Shown piece after piece: positions 42,795-50,003 of a DNA stretch of 64,000 nucleotides (the first letter of the stretch is position 1; each line of letters begins with the position of its first letter). Source of the DNA: Flavimobilis massiliensis. Lineage in GTDB: Bacteria > Actinomycetota > Actinomycetes > Actinomycetales > Cellulomonadaceae. The notes under the pieces were generated by a model. The model saw nothing but the letters and a program-made list of their open reading frames with translations. It was not told where the DNA came from and searched no databases. The position numbers and the translations under genes are program-made. The DNA is taken from the NCBI RefSeq assembly GCF_900240335.1, contig NZ_LT964979.1:124001-188000 (forward strand), in the 5' to 3' direction.

Positions 42795-43300
42795 CCGAGC
42801 AGCAGCACCCCACCGAGGACGAAGTTCCCAGCCTCCCCGCGCTCGTCGACGAGCTCGACGCGCTCGTCACGCACGCGCGCGCCATGCCGATGTCGGCGTC
42901 CGTGCTTATCAACCGTGCCGAAGCGCTCGCGCTCGTCGACGACCTGCGGGCCGCGATGCCCGCCCAGCTCGACCGCGCCGACGAGGTGCTCTCGGATGCC
43001 GACCGCGTGCTCGCGGACGCTGAGGAGCAGGCGGAACGTGTCATCGCGACCGCGCGGACGCGAGCCGCTCAGCTCGTCGCCGAGGAACAGGTCGTCGTCC
43101 AGGCGCGAGCCGAGGCCGCGCGGATCGTCGAGGAGGCGCACGCGCAGGCGGACACGCTGCGGCGCGAGGCCGACGACTACTGCGACCGGCGTCTCGCGGA
43201 GTTCGAGATCGACCTCGGCAAGCTCGTCCTCCAGGTGCAGGCCGGCCGCGCCAAGCTGGCGGAGCGGCTTGATGACGGCGCGTCCGCCTCGAGCGACTAG
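42791..43300 (+). CDS. SepIVA/DivIVA-like coiled-coil protein
   Basis: 169 residues, nearly all alpha-helical, with long Ala/Glu/Arg-rich heptads (about 45-155) of the DivIVA/ATP-synthase b type. In mycobacteria the corresponding locus beside DUF177 and rnc holds SepIVA (Rv2927c), a coiled-coil factor of cell division. Position and composition suggest the same role here; sequence identity could not be measured. Coupled to coaD (ATGA). Confidence 0.6.
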   Translation: MTEQQHPTEDEVPSLPALVDELDALVTHARAMPMSASVLINRAEALALVDDLRAAMPAQLDRADEVLSDADRVLADAEEQAERVIATARTRAAQLVAEEQVVVQARAEAARIVEEAHAQADTLRREADDYCDRRLAEFEIDLGKLVLQVQAGRAKLAERLDDGASASSD

Positions 43301-43358
43301 CATCGGAGGACCGCCGCGCCGATCCAGCGTGCGGCTCGAAGAACAGCAGGCAACGATC

Positions 43359-43961
43359 GTGGACCACCGCACGCCCGACCCTCGCGACCCCTTCGTCCTC
43401 GACGTGCACGACCTGGGGCGCTCACCAGGGTCGATGCGCGCGCTCGACACGACGCTCGAGGCCCCGGCCGGGTTCGGCACCGACATCGTCGCTGTGCCGG
43501 AGGGCTCGTCGGTCCACCTCGACCTGCGCCTCGAGGCCGTCATGGAGGGCGTGTACGTCTCGGGCCTCGTGACGGCCGACGCAGTGGGGGAGTGCGCTCG
43601 CTGCCTCACCGAGCTCGAGATTGACGTCGACGTCGACGTCGCCGAGCTCTTCCTCTACCCCGAACGGGCAGCCGCCCTCGCGGAGGAGCAGGCCGACGAG
43701 GAGAACCCCGACGAGGTCTACCTCGTCGAGAACGAGCTCATCGACCTCGAGCCGCCGCTGCGCGACGCGGTCGTCACGTCTCTGCCCTTCTCGCCCCTGT
43801 GCCGTCCCGACTGCCAGGGGCTGTGCTCGGAGTGCGGCGCGGACCTCAACGACCCGGCGAACGAGGGCCACTCCCACGAGATTCTCGACCCGCGCTGGAA
43901 GGCGCTCGCCGCACTCGGCGGCGGTGATGCCGACGACACCGCTGAGGGGGGCGAGCGATGA
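43359..43961 (+). CDS. DUF177 (YceD-like) protein
   Basis: 200 residues. The family pattern of paired cysteines is visible: ECARCLTEL and LCRPDCQGLCSECGADLN. YceD proteins are linked to ribosome or 23S rRNA maturation and usually sit before rpmF. Here GTG 43359 (AGCAGG upstream) is chosen; GTG 43329 would add ten residues. Its stop overlaps the rnc start, leaving no room for rpmF. Confidence 0.88.
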   Translation: MDHRTPDPRDPFVLDVHDLGRSPGSMRALDTTLEAPAGFGTDIVAVPEGSSVHLDLRLEAVMEGVYVSGLVTADAVGECARCLTELEIDVDVDVAELFLYPERAAALAEEQADEENPDEVYLVENELIDLEPPLRDAVVTSLPFSPLCRPDCQGLCSECGADLNDPANEGHSHEILDPRWKALAALGGGDADDTAEGGER

Positions 43962-44698
43962 GCGCGGCCGAGAGCACCCTCTCGCCGTCGGACCTGCTCG
44001 AGACGCTCGGGATCGACGTTGACCCTGAACTCCTCGTCCTTGCGCTCACCCATCGCAGCTTCGCGCACGAGGCGGGTGGCATCCCGACGAACGAGCGCCT
44101 CGAGTTCCTCGGGGACTCGGTGCTCGGGGTCATCGTCACGGAGGCCCTCTTCCGCCGGCACTCCTCGCAGCCCGAGGGTGAGCTCGCGAAGATGCGGTCG
44201 GCGACGGTCTCGCAGCGCGCTCTCGCGGAGGTCGCGAGGACGCTCGACCTCGGCCAGTACATCCTCCTCGGCAAGGGGGAGCGGCGCACGGGCGGACGTG
44301 AGAAGGACTCGATCCTCTCCGACACGGTCGAGGCGATCATCGGTGCCGTCTACCTCACGCACGGGCTCGAGCGCACACGGCGCTTCGTCCACACGCTCGT
44401 CGACCCGCTGCTCGACGCTGCCGCGGGGCTCGGCGCGGGGCTCGACTGGAAGACGAGCCTCCAGGAGGCGTCCGCCGAGGCCGGTCTCGGCGCGCCACGC
44501 TACGAGTCGGACTCCGAGGGGCCCGACCACGCGCGGGTCTTCACGTCACGCGTCGTGCTCGCCGGGGTCGTTCGGGGCACGGGGCAGGGCACCGCGAAGA
44601 AGCACGCGGAGCAGATCGCGGCGGAGGAGGCGTACGAGTGGGTCCAGGTGCACCTCGCCGCGACCGCCGTGCAGGAGGAGCCCGCCGAGGGTGCCTGA
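43958..44698 (+). CDS. rnc: Ribonuclease III
   Basis: Double-strand-specific endonuclease for rRNA and mRNA processing. 246 residues: nuclease signature NERLEFLGDSVLGV, second acidic cluster DTVEAIIGAVYL, then a double-stranded RNA-binding domain (DWKTSLQEASAEAGLG, GTGQGTAKKHAEQIAAEEAY). Overlaps DUF177 (ATGA) and mutM (8 bases). Confidence 0.96.
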   Translation: MSAAESTLSPSDLLETLGIDVDPELLVLALTHRSFAHEAGGIPTNERLEFLGDSVLGVIVTEALFRRHSSQPEGELAKMRSATVSQRALAEVARTLDLGQYILLGKGERRTGGREKDSILSDTVEAIIGAVYLTHGLERTRRFVHTLVDPLLDAAAGLGAGLDWKTSLQEASAEAGLGAPRYESDSEGPDHARVFTSRVVLAGVVRGTGQGTAKKHAEQIAAEEAYEWVQVHLAATAVQEEPAEGA

Positions 44699-45584
44699 GC
44701 TTCCTGAGGTCGAGACCGTCCGCGACGGTCTCGCCCGGCACGTCGTCGGTCTGAGCGTCACCCGGGCGGAGGTTCTCGCGCACCAGAGCGTGCGCCGCCA
44801 CGAGGGCGGCGGGCCCGACCTCGTCGGACGGCTCGCGGGCCTGCGGCTCGCGGCCGCGGTGCGGCGCGGCAAGTTTCTGTGGCTGCCGCTGTCCGACGCG
44901 TCCGGGCCGACGGGTGAGGCACTGCTCGCGCACCTCGGCATGTCGGGTCAGCTCCTCGTCTCCGACGCGCCTTTGCCTGCCCGCCGGCACCTGCGGGCCC
45001 GGATCCTGCTCGGCGAGGACGGCCGCGCGCTCGACTTCGTCGACCAGCGGATGTTCGGCTACCTCGCGGTGAGCGAGCTCGTCCCGACGTCCGACGGGCT
45101 ACCCGGAGGGCTCGGCGCGCCGGACCCGTGGCTGCCCGCACCCGTCGCGCACGTCGCGCGCGATCTTCTCGACCCGGCGGTCGACGTCCGCGCGCTCGCC
45201 CGCGCCGCCCGCACGCGCCGGACCGCGATCAAGCGACTGCTGCTCGACCAGACGTTCGTCTCGGGCGTCGGCAACATCTATGCCGACGAGGCCCTGTGGC
45301 GGGCGCGCGTCCACCACGCGCGGGCTGCGTCGGGCATCGCCGAGAGACGCCTCGTCGATCTCTTCACGGCCGCGCGGGACGTCATGACCGAGGCCCTCGT
45401 GGTCGGCGGCACGAGCTTCGACGCGCTCTACGTCAACGTCAACGGCGAGTCCGGCTACTTCGCGCGCGGCCTCAACGCCTACGGGCGTGAGGGCGAACCG
45501 TGCCCGCGGTGCGGCACGCCCCTGCGCCGCGAGGCGTTCACGAACCGCTCGTCGTTCTTCTGCCCGAGGTGCCAGCGTCGCTGA
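44691..45584 (+). CDS. mutM: Formamidopyrimidine-DNA glycosylase
   Basis: Excises oxidised purines. 297 residues. The catalytic N-terminal PELPEVETVR (nucleophile Pro2, Glu3) requires the start GTG 44691, which lies inside the rnc coding end. Helix-two-turn-helix VSGVGNIYADEALW and the C-terminal zinc finger CPRCGTPLRREAFTNRSSFFCPRCQ are complete. Its final ~64 bases are partly copied at 46369-46432. Confidence 0.96.
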   Translation: MPELPEVETVRDGLARHVVGLSVTRAEVLAHQSVRRHEGGGPDLVGRLAGLRLAAAVRRGKFLWLPLSDASGPTGEALLAHLGMSGQLLVSDAPLPARRHLRARILLGEDGRALDFVDQRMFGYLAVSELVPTSDGLPGGLGAPDPWLPAPVAHVARDLLDPAVDVRALARAARTRRTAIKRLLLDQTFVSGVGNIYADEALWRARVHHARAASGIAERRLVDLFTAARDVMTEALVVGGTSFDALYVNVNGESGYFARGLNAYGREGEPCPRCGTPLRREAFTNRSSFFCPRCQRR

Positions 45585-45616
45585 GGCCGCCGCGGGCGGC
45601 GGAGATCGGGGGACGG

Positions 45617-46060
45617 TCAGACGAGCGGTGCCCAGACGAGCTCCCAGAGCTCGGCGCGAGCGAGGCCCGCGAGCCGGCAGAAGAGCTCGAGGTGCGCGTC
45701 CTCGGGGTCATCGATCTCCTCGAGGCCCTGCTCGGCGGGGACAGCAACGCCCTGGTCCTCGACGACCTTGCCCTCGGCAACGACCCGGAATCGCGGGCTC
45801 TCGCCGAAGACCCGCAGCGTGTAGGTGTCGGCGACGCCTGCAAGCTCGACGACTACCGTGCCGGCGGCGGGATGCGCTGGCAGCTCGAACATCGTCATCG
45901 TCGGGTCGCAGACGACCGTGTGGTCACCGACCGCCGCCGCTGAGGGCCCAAGCACCTCGCTGCTGCTCGCCTCGTCGAACGTGGTGACCTCCGACGGCGA
46001 CGCGCCGAGGGCTGCGGGATCGGTGCGGGGGAGGAGTATGAGGGCAAGGTTGTGCGACAT
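45617..46060 (-). CDS. Hypothetical protein
   Basis: 147 residues, acidic, without signal or membrane segments. N-terminus MSHNLALILLPRTDPAALG, then a beta-rich region and an acidic C-terminus ending in ELWELVWAPLV. No family recognised. ATG 46060 is supported by TAGTAT seven bases upstream on the minus strand, the leaderless pattern. Function not inferred. Confidence 0.6.
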   Translation of the reverse strand: MSHNLALILLPRTDPAALGASPSEVTTFDEASSSEVLGPSAAAVGDHTVVCDPTMTMFELPAHPAAGTVVVELAGVADTYTLRVFGESPRFRVVAEGKVVEDQGVAVPAEQGLEEIDDPEDAHLELFCRLAGLARAELWELVWAPLV

Positions 46061-46067
46061 GCGATAA

Positions 46068-46073
46068 ATACTA
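46068..46073 (-). promoter_or_regulatory. -10 box for hypothetical gene at 46060
   Basis: TAGTAT on the minus strand, seven bases before ATG 46060. Confidence 0.5.
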
Positions 46074-46364
46074 GGGCTTTCCCGATCTTTTCCCAGGCCG
46101 GAGGGGTGGCGGCGGCATCTGACGGGTTGCGTGGAGAGCCTCGAGCGACGCCGACCCCGGGTCGTTGTCCACGAGGCGCGGTGTCGACGGGCGACGGGCG
46201 TGAGGCCGGGCCGCCCCGGGCTTGCGGGGATCGATGTCGTCACGCCTGTCTCCGCTCGTGTGCTCAAGGGCGTGGACGAGTCGCTCGGTCTGCCACCCGT
46301 GACGGTTCCGACGCTCTCGACGCGGGAAGCGCTGGCTCGTCGGCGTGACTTCGCGCGTCGGACC

Positions 46365-46439
46365 TGCGCGCCCCTGCGCCGCGAGGCGTTCACGAACCAC
46401 TCGTCCTTCTTCTGCCCCGTCTGCCAGCGGCGGCGGTGA
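46365..46439 (+). pseudogene. Copy of the mutM 3' end (zinc-finger tail)
   Basis: 46369-46432 aligns without gaps to 45517-45580 of mutM, same strand, 57 of 64 bases equal and the first 30 identical. It encodes PLRREAFTNHSSFFCPVCQ followed by RRR and a stop, i.e. the second half of the MutM zinc finger; the first CxxC pair is lost. The in-frame sequence upstream is unrelated to MutM, so it cannot be a glycosylase. Confidence 0.8.
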
Positions 46440-46481
46440 GCGGCGCGGTGAGCGGCGGCCGTGAAGGTGCGCGGCGCGTCG

Positions 46482-46487
46482 TAGACT
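46482..46487 (+). promoter_or_regulatory. -10 box for DUF1345 gene
   Basis: TAGACT seven bases before ATG 46495. Confidence 0.55.
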
Positions 46488-46494
46488 CCCCGCC

Positions 46495-47202
46495 ATGCCT
46501 CGCCCTCGTCGTGTCCGTGACATCCCCCTGCGCTTCGACGACGGGTTTCGCGGTGCGATCGCGATGCTCGTGTCGGTGCCGTTTGTCGTCGTGGCCTTGC
46601 TCATGCTCAGGGGGCCGCAGGACGACCTCGGGACGGCGCTCGCGTGGCTGTGCGTGTCCTTCACGGTGTTCTTCATCGTCTACAACGCGTGGACGCACCT
46701 GCTGCTGTCGAGGGAGGACGCGCGCACGGTGACGCGGCTCGCGGCACTCCAGCATCGCCGTGGTGCGAGCACGCTGTCGAAGGCTCTGGGCCTGAGGTCG
46801 GCCGAGGAGTGGGGCGTGACGGCAGCGGCGACGGCGCTCGTCATCTCGATCGCCGCGGCGGTCGTGGGGGCGCGTGACGGTGGACTGCTGCTGCCGGTGC
46901 TCGTGCTTGTCACCGTCGCGTCGACGTGGGTGTCGGTCGTCTACGCGTTCGCGTTGCGCTACCTGCGGCTCCACGCGGCGGGGGAGCGGATCGACTTCGG
47001 GCTCGACGAAGATCCCGAGTTCGGGGAGTTCCTCTCGATGGCGGTGATGGTCTCGGCCGTCGGCGCGCTCTCGGGCGGGACGCCGCGCACGCGTGCGGGA
47101 CTCACCGCGGTGCGCGTCCAGACGGTCGTCGCGTTCGCGTTCAACACGATCGTCGTCGCGATGGCGGTCTCGCTCATCACGGGGCTCGTCACGTCGTCCT
47201 GA
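46495..47202 (+). CDS. DUF1345 family membrane protein
   Basis: 235 residues with about five membrane helices. The sequence FALRYLRLHA, followed by an acidic block and FGEFLSMAVMVSAVGALSG, and a final NTIVVAMAVSLITGL match the DUF1345 pattern. Function unknown. Leaderless-type start at ATG 46495. Converges on the HXXEE gene with a hairpin between. Confidence 0.8.
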   Translation: MPRPRRVRDIPLRFDDGFRGAIAMLVSVPFVVVALLMLRGPQDDLGTALAWLCVSFTVFFIVYNAWTHLLLSREDARTVTRLAALQHRRGASTLSKALGLRSAEEWGVTAAATALVISIAAAVVGARDGGLLLPVLVLVTVASTWVSVVYAFALRYLRLHAAGERIDFGLDEDPEFGEFLSMAVMVSAVGALSGGTPRTRAGLTAVRVQTVVAFAFNTIVVAMAVSLITGLVTSS

Positions 47203-47207
47203 CCACC

Positions 47208-47237
47208 GGCACCGCGCCCCGTCCCGGGGCAGGTGCC
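47208..47237. terminator. Terminator between convergent genes
   Basis: GGCACC (47208-47213) with GGTGCC (47232-47237) and an inner GCCCCG/CGGGGC pair (47216-47221, 47225-47230). Symmetric, fits both genes. Confidence 0.65.
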
Positions 47238-47260
47238 CCGCCTGTCAGCGGCCTCGCTTG

Positions 47261-47743
47261 TCAGCACCGCCGTGACGCTGGCAGGAGTCGCGCGAGGACG
47301 TGACAGACGAGCGCCGCCGGGACGAGGAGCGCGGCGCCCCGTGCGTAGTCGGCCGCGCGCAGAGGCGTGCCCTCGAGCTCGAGCTCGCGGCGCGCGGCCG
47401 TCGCGCCGGGCAGCATGACGGGCAGGGCCGTCGCGACGCCGGGCGTGTAGCCCCGCTGGAGGACGGAGGCGCCGACGTGCGTCGCGACGTGCGCCTCGAG
47501 GCCTGCGACGACCGCCCGGTAGAGCCGTGAGCGGCCGCCGAGGCCGCGACCTGCGCGGCACGCGGCGGCGACGAGCACGCCCATGAGCCCGACCGCGACC
47601 CACGACTGCCGGTGGTCCATGCGCAGCACCTCGACATCTGTCGCGTTGGCGGCGCGCTCGCACGCGACGGGGAACGCCATGGCCTCCTCGACGTCGTGGA
47701 GCGCCCAGGCGAGGAAGAGCGCAGAAGGTCCGTTCCGTGGCAT
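47261..47743 (-). CDS. HXXEE-domain membrane protein
   Basis: 160 residues with several hydrophobic helices and the motif HDVEE (residues ~16-20) that names the HXXEE family; conserved histidines also occur in HVATHVGASV. Biochemical function unknown. ATG 47743 stands seven bases after TATCGT on the minus strand. It is divergent from the response regulator gene. Confidence 0.7.
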   Translation of the reverse strand: MPRNGPSALFLAWALHDVEEAMAFPVACERAANATDVEVLRMDHRQSWVAVGLMGVLVAAACRAGRGLGGRSRLYRAVVAGLEAHVATHVGASVLQRGYTPGVATALPVMLPGATAARRELELEGTPLRAADYARGAALLVPAALVCHVLARLLPASRRC

Positions 47744-47750
47744 GCGGCTG

Positions 47751-47756
47751 ACGATA
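47751..47756 (-). promoter_or_regulatory. -10 box for HXXEE gene
   Basis: TATCGT on the minus strand, seven bases before ATG 47743. Confidence 0.45.
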
Positions 47757-47858
47757 GTGCGCTCACGTCGTCACCGCAGGGCGAGCGCCGGCGCACGTCG
47801 GGACAGGACGCGACCGTCACACGCGCGAGATAGGGCGTCAACCGTGCGGCGCGCTGGG

Positions 47859-47864
47859 TACGAT
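47859..47864 (+). promoter_or_regulatory. -10 box for NarL-type regulator gene
   Basis: TACGAT six bases before ATG 47871; no ribosome site. Confidence 0.55.
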
Positions 47865-47870
47865 GGTCCT

Positions 47871-48545
47871 ATGCGAGCGACGAACGCCCCTGACACGTCC
47901 GGTGAGCCGATCACCGTCATGATCGTCGACGACCACGAGGTGGTCCGCCGTGGCATCGCCGAGGTCGTCGACAGGTCCGAGGGCCTGAGCGTCGTCGCCG
48001 AGGCGGGCTCGGTCGCCGAGGGTGAGCGACGTGCGGCGCTCGTGCGGCCCCAGGTGATCCTCGTCGACCTCCAGCTGCCCGACGGCACCGGCATCGACCT
48101 CATCACCAAGCTGCGTGCGAGCGGCTCCGAGGCGCGGGCGATCATCCTCACGTCGTTCGACGACGACCGGGCGCTCGCCGAGGCCCTCGAGGCCGGCGCG
48201 GCCGCCTACCTCCTCAAGAGCGTGCGCGGCGCCGAGATCTCCGACGTCATCCACGCGGTCGCCGCGGGACGCGTGCTGCTCGACGAGCGCACCGTCACCC
48301 GTCGTCGTGCCGAGCATGAGGACCCGACGGCCGACCTCACGCCGTCCGAGCTGCGCGTCGTCGACCTCATCGGTGAGGGCCTCTCCAACCGTGAGATCGC
48401 CGAGCGGCTCTCCGTCGCCGAGAAGACCGTGAAGAACCACATCACCTCGCTCCTCGCGAAGATGGGCCTCCAGCGCCGGACGCAGGTCGCGGCGTGGGCC
48501 GCGAGCCGCAAGAACCGCGAGTGGGCGGCGACGGACAAGCACTGA
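47871..48545 (+). CDS. NarL/LuxR-type response regulator (DevR-like)
   Basis: 224 residues: receiver domain with acidic pair near residues 20-21, phosphoacceptor Asp66 in ILVDLQLPDG, Thr/Ser in ILTSF and Lys in YLLKS, followed by a LuxR-type helix-turn-helix (LTPSELRVVDLIGEGLSNRE, then AEKTVKNHITSLLAKMG). Architecture equals DevR/DosR. The DevS-like kinase at 50004-51716 is a likely partner, separated by the peptidase gene and convergent. Its stop overlaps the peptidase start by one base. Confidence 0.88.
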   Translation: MRATNAPDTSGEPITVMIVDDHEVVRRGIAEVVDRSEGLSVVAEAGSVAEGERRAALVRPQVILVDLQLPDGTGIDLITKLRASGSEARAIILTSFDDDRALAEALEAGAAAYLLKSVRGAEISDVIHAVAAGRVLLDERTVTRRRAEHEDPTADLTPSELRVVDLIGEGLSNREIAERLSVAEKTVKNHITSLLAKMGLQRRTQVAAWAASRKNREWAATDKH

Positions 48546-49918
48546 TGACTGACGCCGGCATGCTCCGCCCCATCGTCCAGGGACTCATGCCCCGCGCCCT
48601 CGCCGAACTCGGCGAGCTCGTCGCCATCCCGTCCGTCGCCGACGCGGCGCTCGTCCCGCACGAGCGACTCGTCGAGGCGGCCGAGCTCACGCGCGACCTC
48701 TTCACCGAGGCGGGCGTGCCGTGCGAGCTCGTCCCGACGCCCGACGGCACCGACGCCGTTGTCGGTCACCTGCCCGGCCCCGAGGGCTCACCGACGGTCC
48801 TCCTCTACGCGCACTACGACGTCCAGCCGCCGCTCGACGCACAGGCGTGGACGACCCCGCCGTTCGAGCTCACCGAGCGTGACGGTCGCCTTTACGGCCG
48901 CGGCTCGGCCGACTGCAAGGGCAACATCGTCGCCCACCTCACCGCGCTGCGCGCCCTGCGTGCGTGGACCCAGGAGACCGGCCGGCCGATCCCCGTCGGC
49001 ATCCGCGTCGTCGTCGAGGGCTCCGAGGAGCAGGGGACCGGAGGGCTCGAGCACCACCTGCTCGCGCACCCGGACACCTACCCGGCGGACGTCATCCTCG
49101 TCGCCGACGCGGGCAACGTCGCCGCGGGCCAGCCGACGCTCACGGTCTCGCTGCGCGGCACTGCCGACGTCGAGGTCGAGCTCCGCACGCTCGCCGGACC
49201 GCTGCACTCGGGCGCGTACGGGGGCGCGGCTCCGGACCCCGTCGCGGCCCTCGTCGCGCTCCTCGCGACCCTGCGCGACGCCGACGGTGTCGTCACGGTC
49301 GACGGCCTCGACACGTCGGGCACGTGGGACGGCGCACCGTACGACCTCGCGACGTTCCGCTCCGACGCGGCGATCCTCGACGGCGTCGACGTCACCGGGA
49401 CGGGCACCGTCGCGGACGCGCTCTGGGCGCGGCCCGCCCTCACGATCACGGGCATCGACGTGCCGAGCGTCGCGAACGCCGTCAATGCCGTCCAGGCGTC
49501 GGCGCGTGCCCGCCTTAACCTGCGTGTCCCGCCCGGCATGGACCCCGCCGCGGCGCAGGACCTCCTCGTCGCGCACCTCGAACGGCACGTGCCATGGGGC
49601 GCGCACGCGACGATCGTCCGCGACGTGCCCGGCTCACCGTTCCTCGCCCGCACCGACGGCCACGGCTTCGCGGTCCTCTCCGACGCGCTCGCCGAGGCTT
49701 TCGGTACCGAGCGCACCGTGACGAGCGGCCAAGGCGGCTCGATCCCGCTGTGTAACGTCTTCCAGCAGGTCAACCCCGACGCCGAGATCGTCCTCATGGG
49801 CTGCGAGGAGCCGGCGAGCCTCATCCACGCTCCCAACGAGTCGGTCGACCCGTCCGAGATCGAGGCGCTCGCGCTCGGCGAGGCGCTCTTCCTCCTCCGC
49901 CTCGGGACCCCGGCGTAA
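48545..49918 (+). CDS. M20-family metallopeptidase (dipeptidase type)
   Basis: 457-residue zinc peptidase. LLYAHYDVQP supplies metal ligands, GRGSADCKGN the bridging Asp, VVEGSEEQG the catalytic and ligand Glu, and the lid domain follows (ADVEVELRTLAGPLHSGAYG). The C-terminal His is in LIHAPNES. It resembles carnosinase-type dipeptidases. Translationally coupled to the response regulator but no functional link is obvious. A hairpin follows. Confidence 0.9.
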   Translation: MTDAGMLRPIVQGLMPRALAELGELVAIPSVADAALVPHERLVEAAELTRDLFTEAGVPCELVPTPDGTDAVVGHLPGPEGSPTVLLYAHYDVQPPLDAQAWTTPPFELTERDGRLYGRGSADCKGNIVAHLTALRALRAWTQETGRPIPVGIRVVVEGSEEQGTGGLEHHLLAHPDTYPADVILVADAGNVAAGQPTLTVSLRGTADVEVELRTLAGPLHSGAYGGAAPDPVAALVALLATLRDADGVVTVDGLDTSGTWDGAPYDLATFRSDAAILDGVDVTGTGTVADALWARPALTITGIDVPSVANAVNAVQASARARLNLRVPPGMDPAAAQDLLVAHLERHVPWGAHATIVRDVPGSPFLARTDGHGFAVLSDALAEAFGTERTVTSGQGGSIPLCNVFQQVNPDAEIVLMGCEEPASLIHAPNESVDPSEIEALALGEALFLLRLGTPA

Positions 49919-49929
49919 CCGTCACGCAG

Positions 49930-49974
49930 GAATCCGCGCATCTGGTCACTCCCAGCGACCATCTGCGCGGATTC
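49930..49974. terminator. Terminator between peptidase and kinase genes
   Basis: GAATCCGCGCA (49930-49940) with TGCGCGGATTC (49964-49974), plus an inner GGTC/GACC pair; symmetric and placed between convergent stops. Confidence 0.75.
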
Positions 49975-50003
49975 TCGTGTCTGGGGACGCGGGGGCGGGG
50001 GCG

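Larger units (their letters stand above)
46061..46494. other. Gap with mutM fragment
   Basis: 434 bp. It holds the promoter of the minus-strand hypothetical gene, an uninformative GC-rich stretch, the mutM 3' fragment (46365-46439) and a -10 box for the next gene. No intact gene is supported. Confidence 0.5.

Noticed and set aside
46131..46439. A 102-residue zinc-finger protein
   Set aside because: Only its last ~25 residues have meaning and they are copied from MutM with one CxxC pair missing; the rest has no recognisable features or ribosome site.
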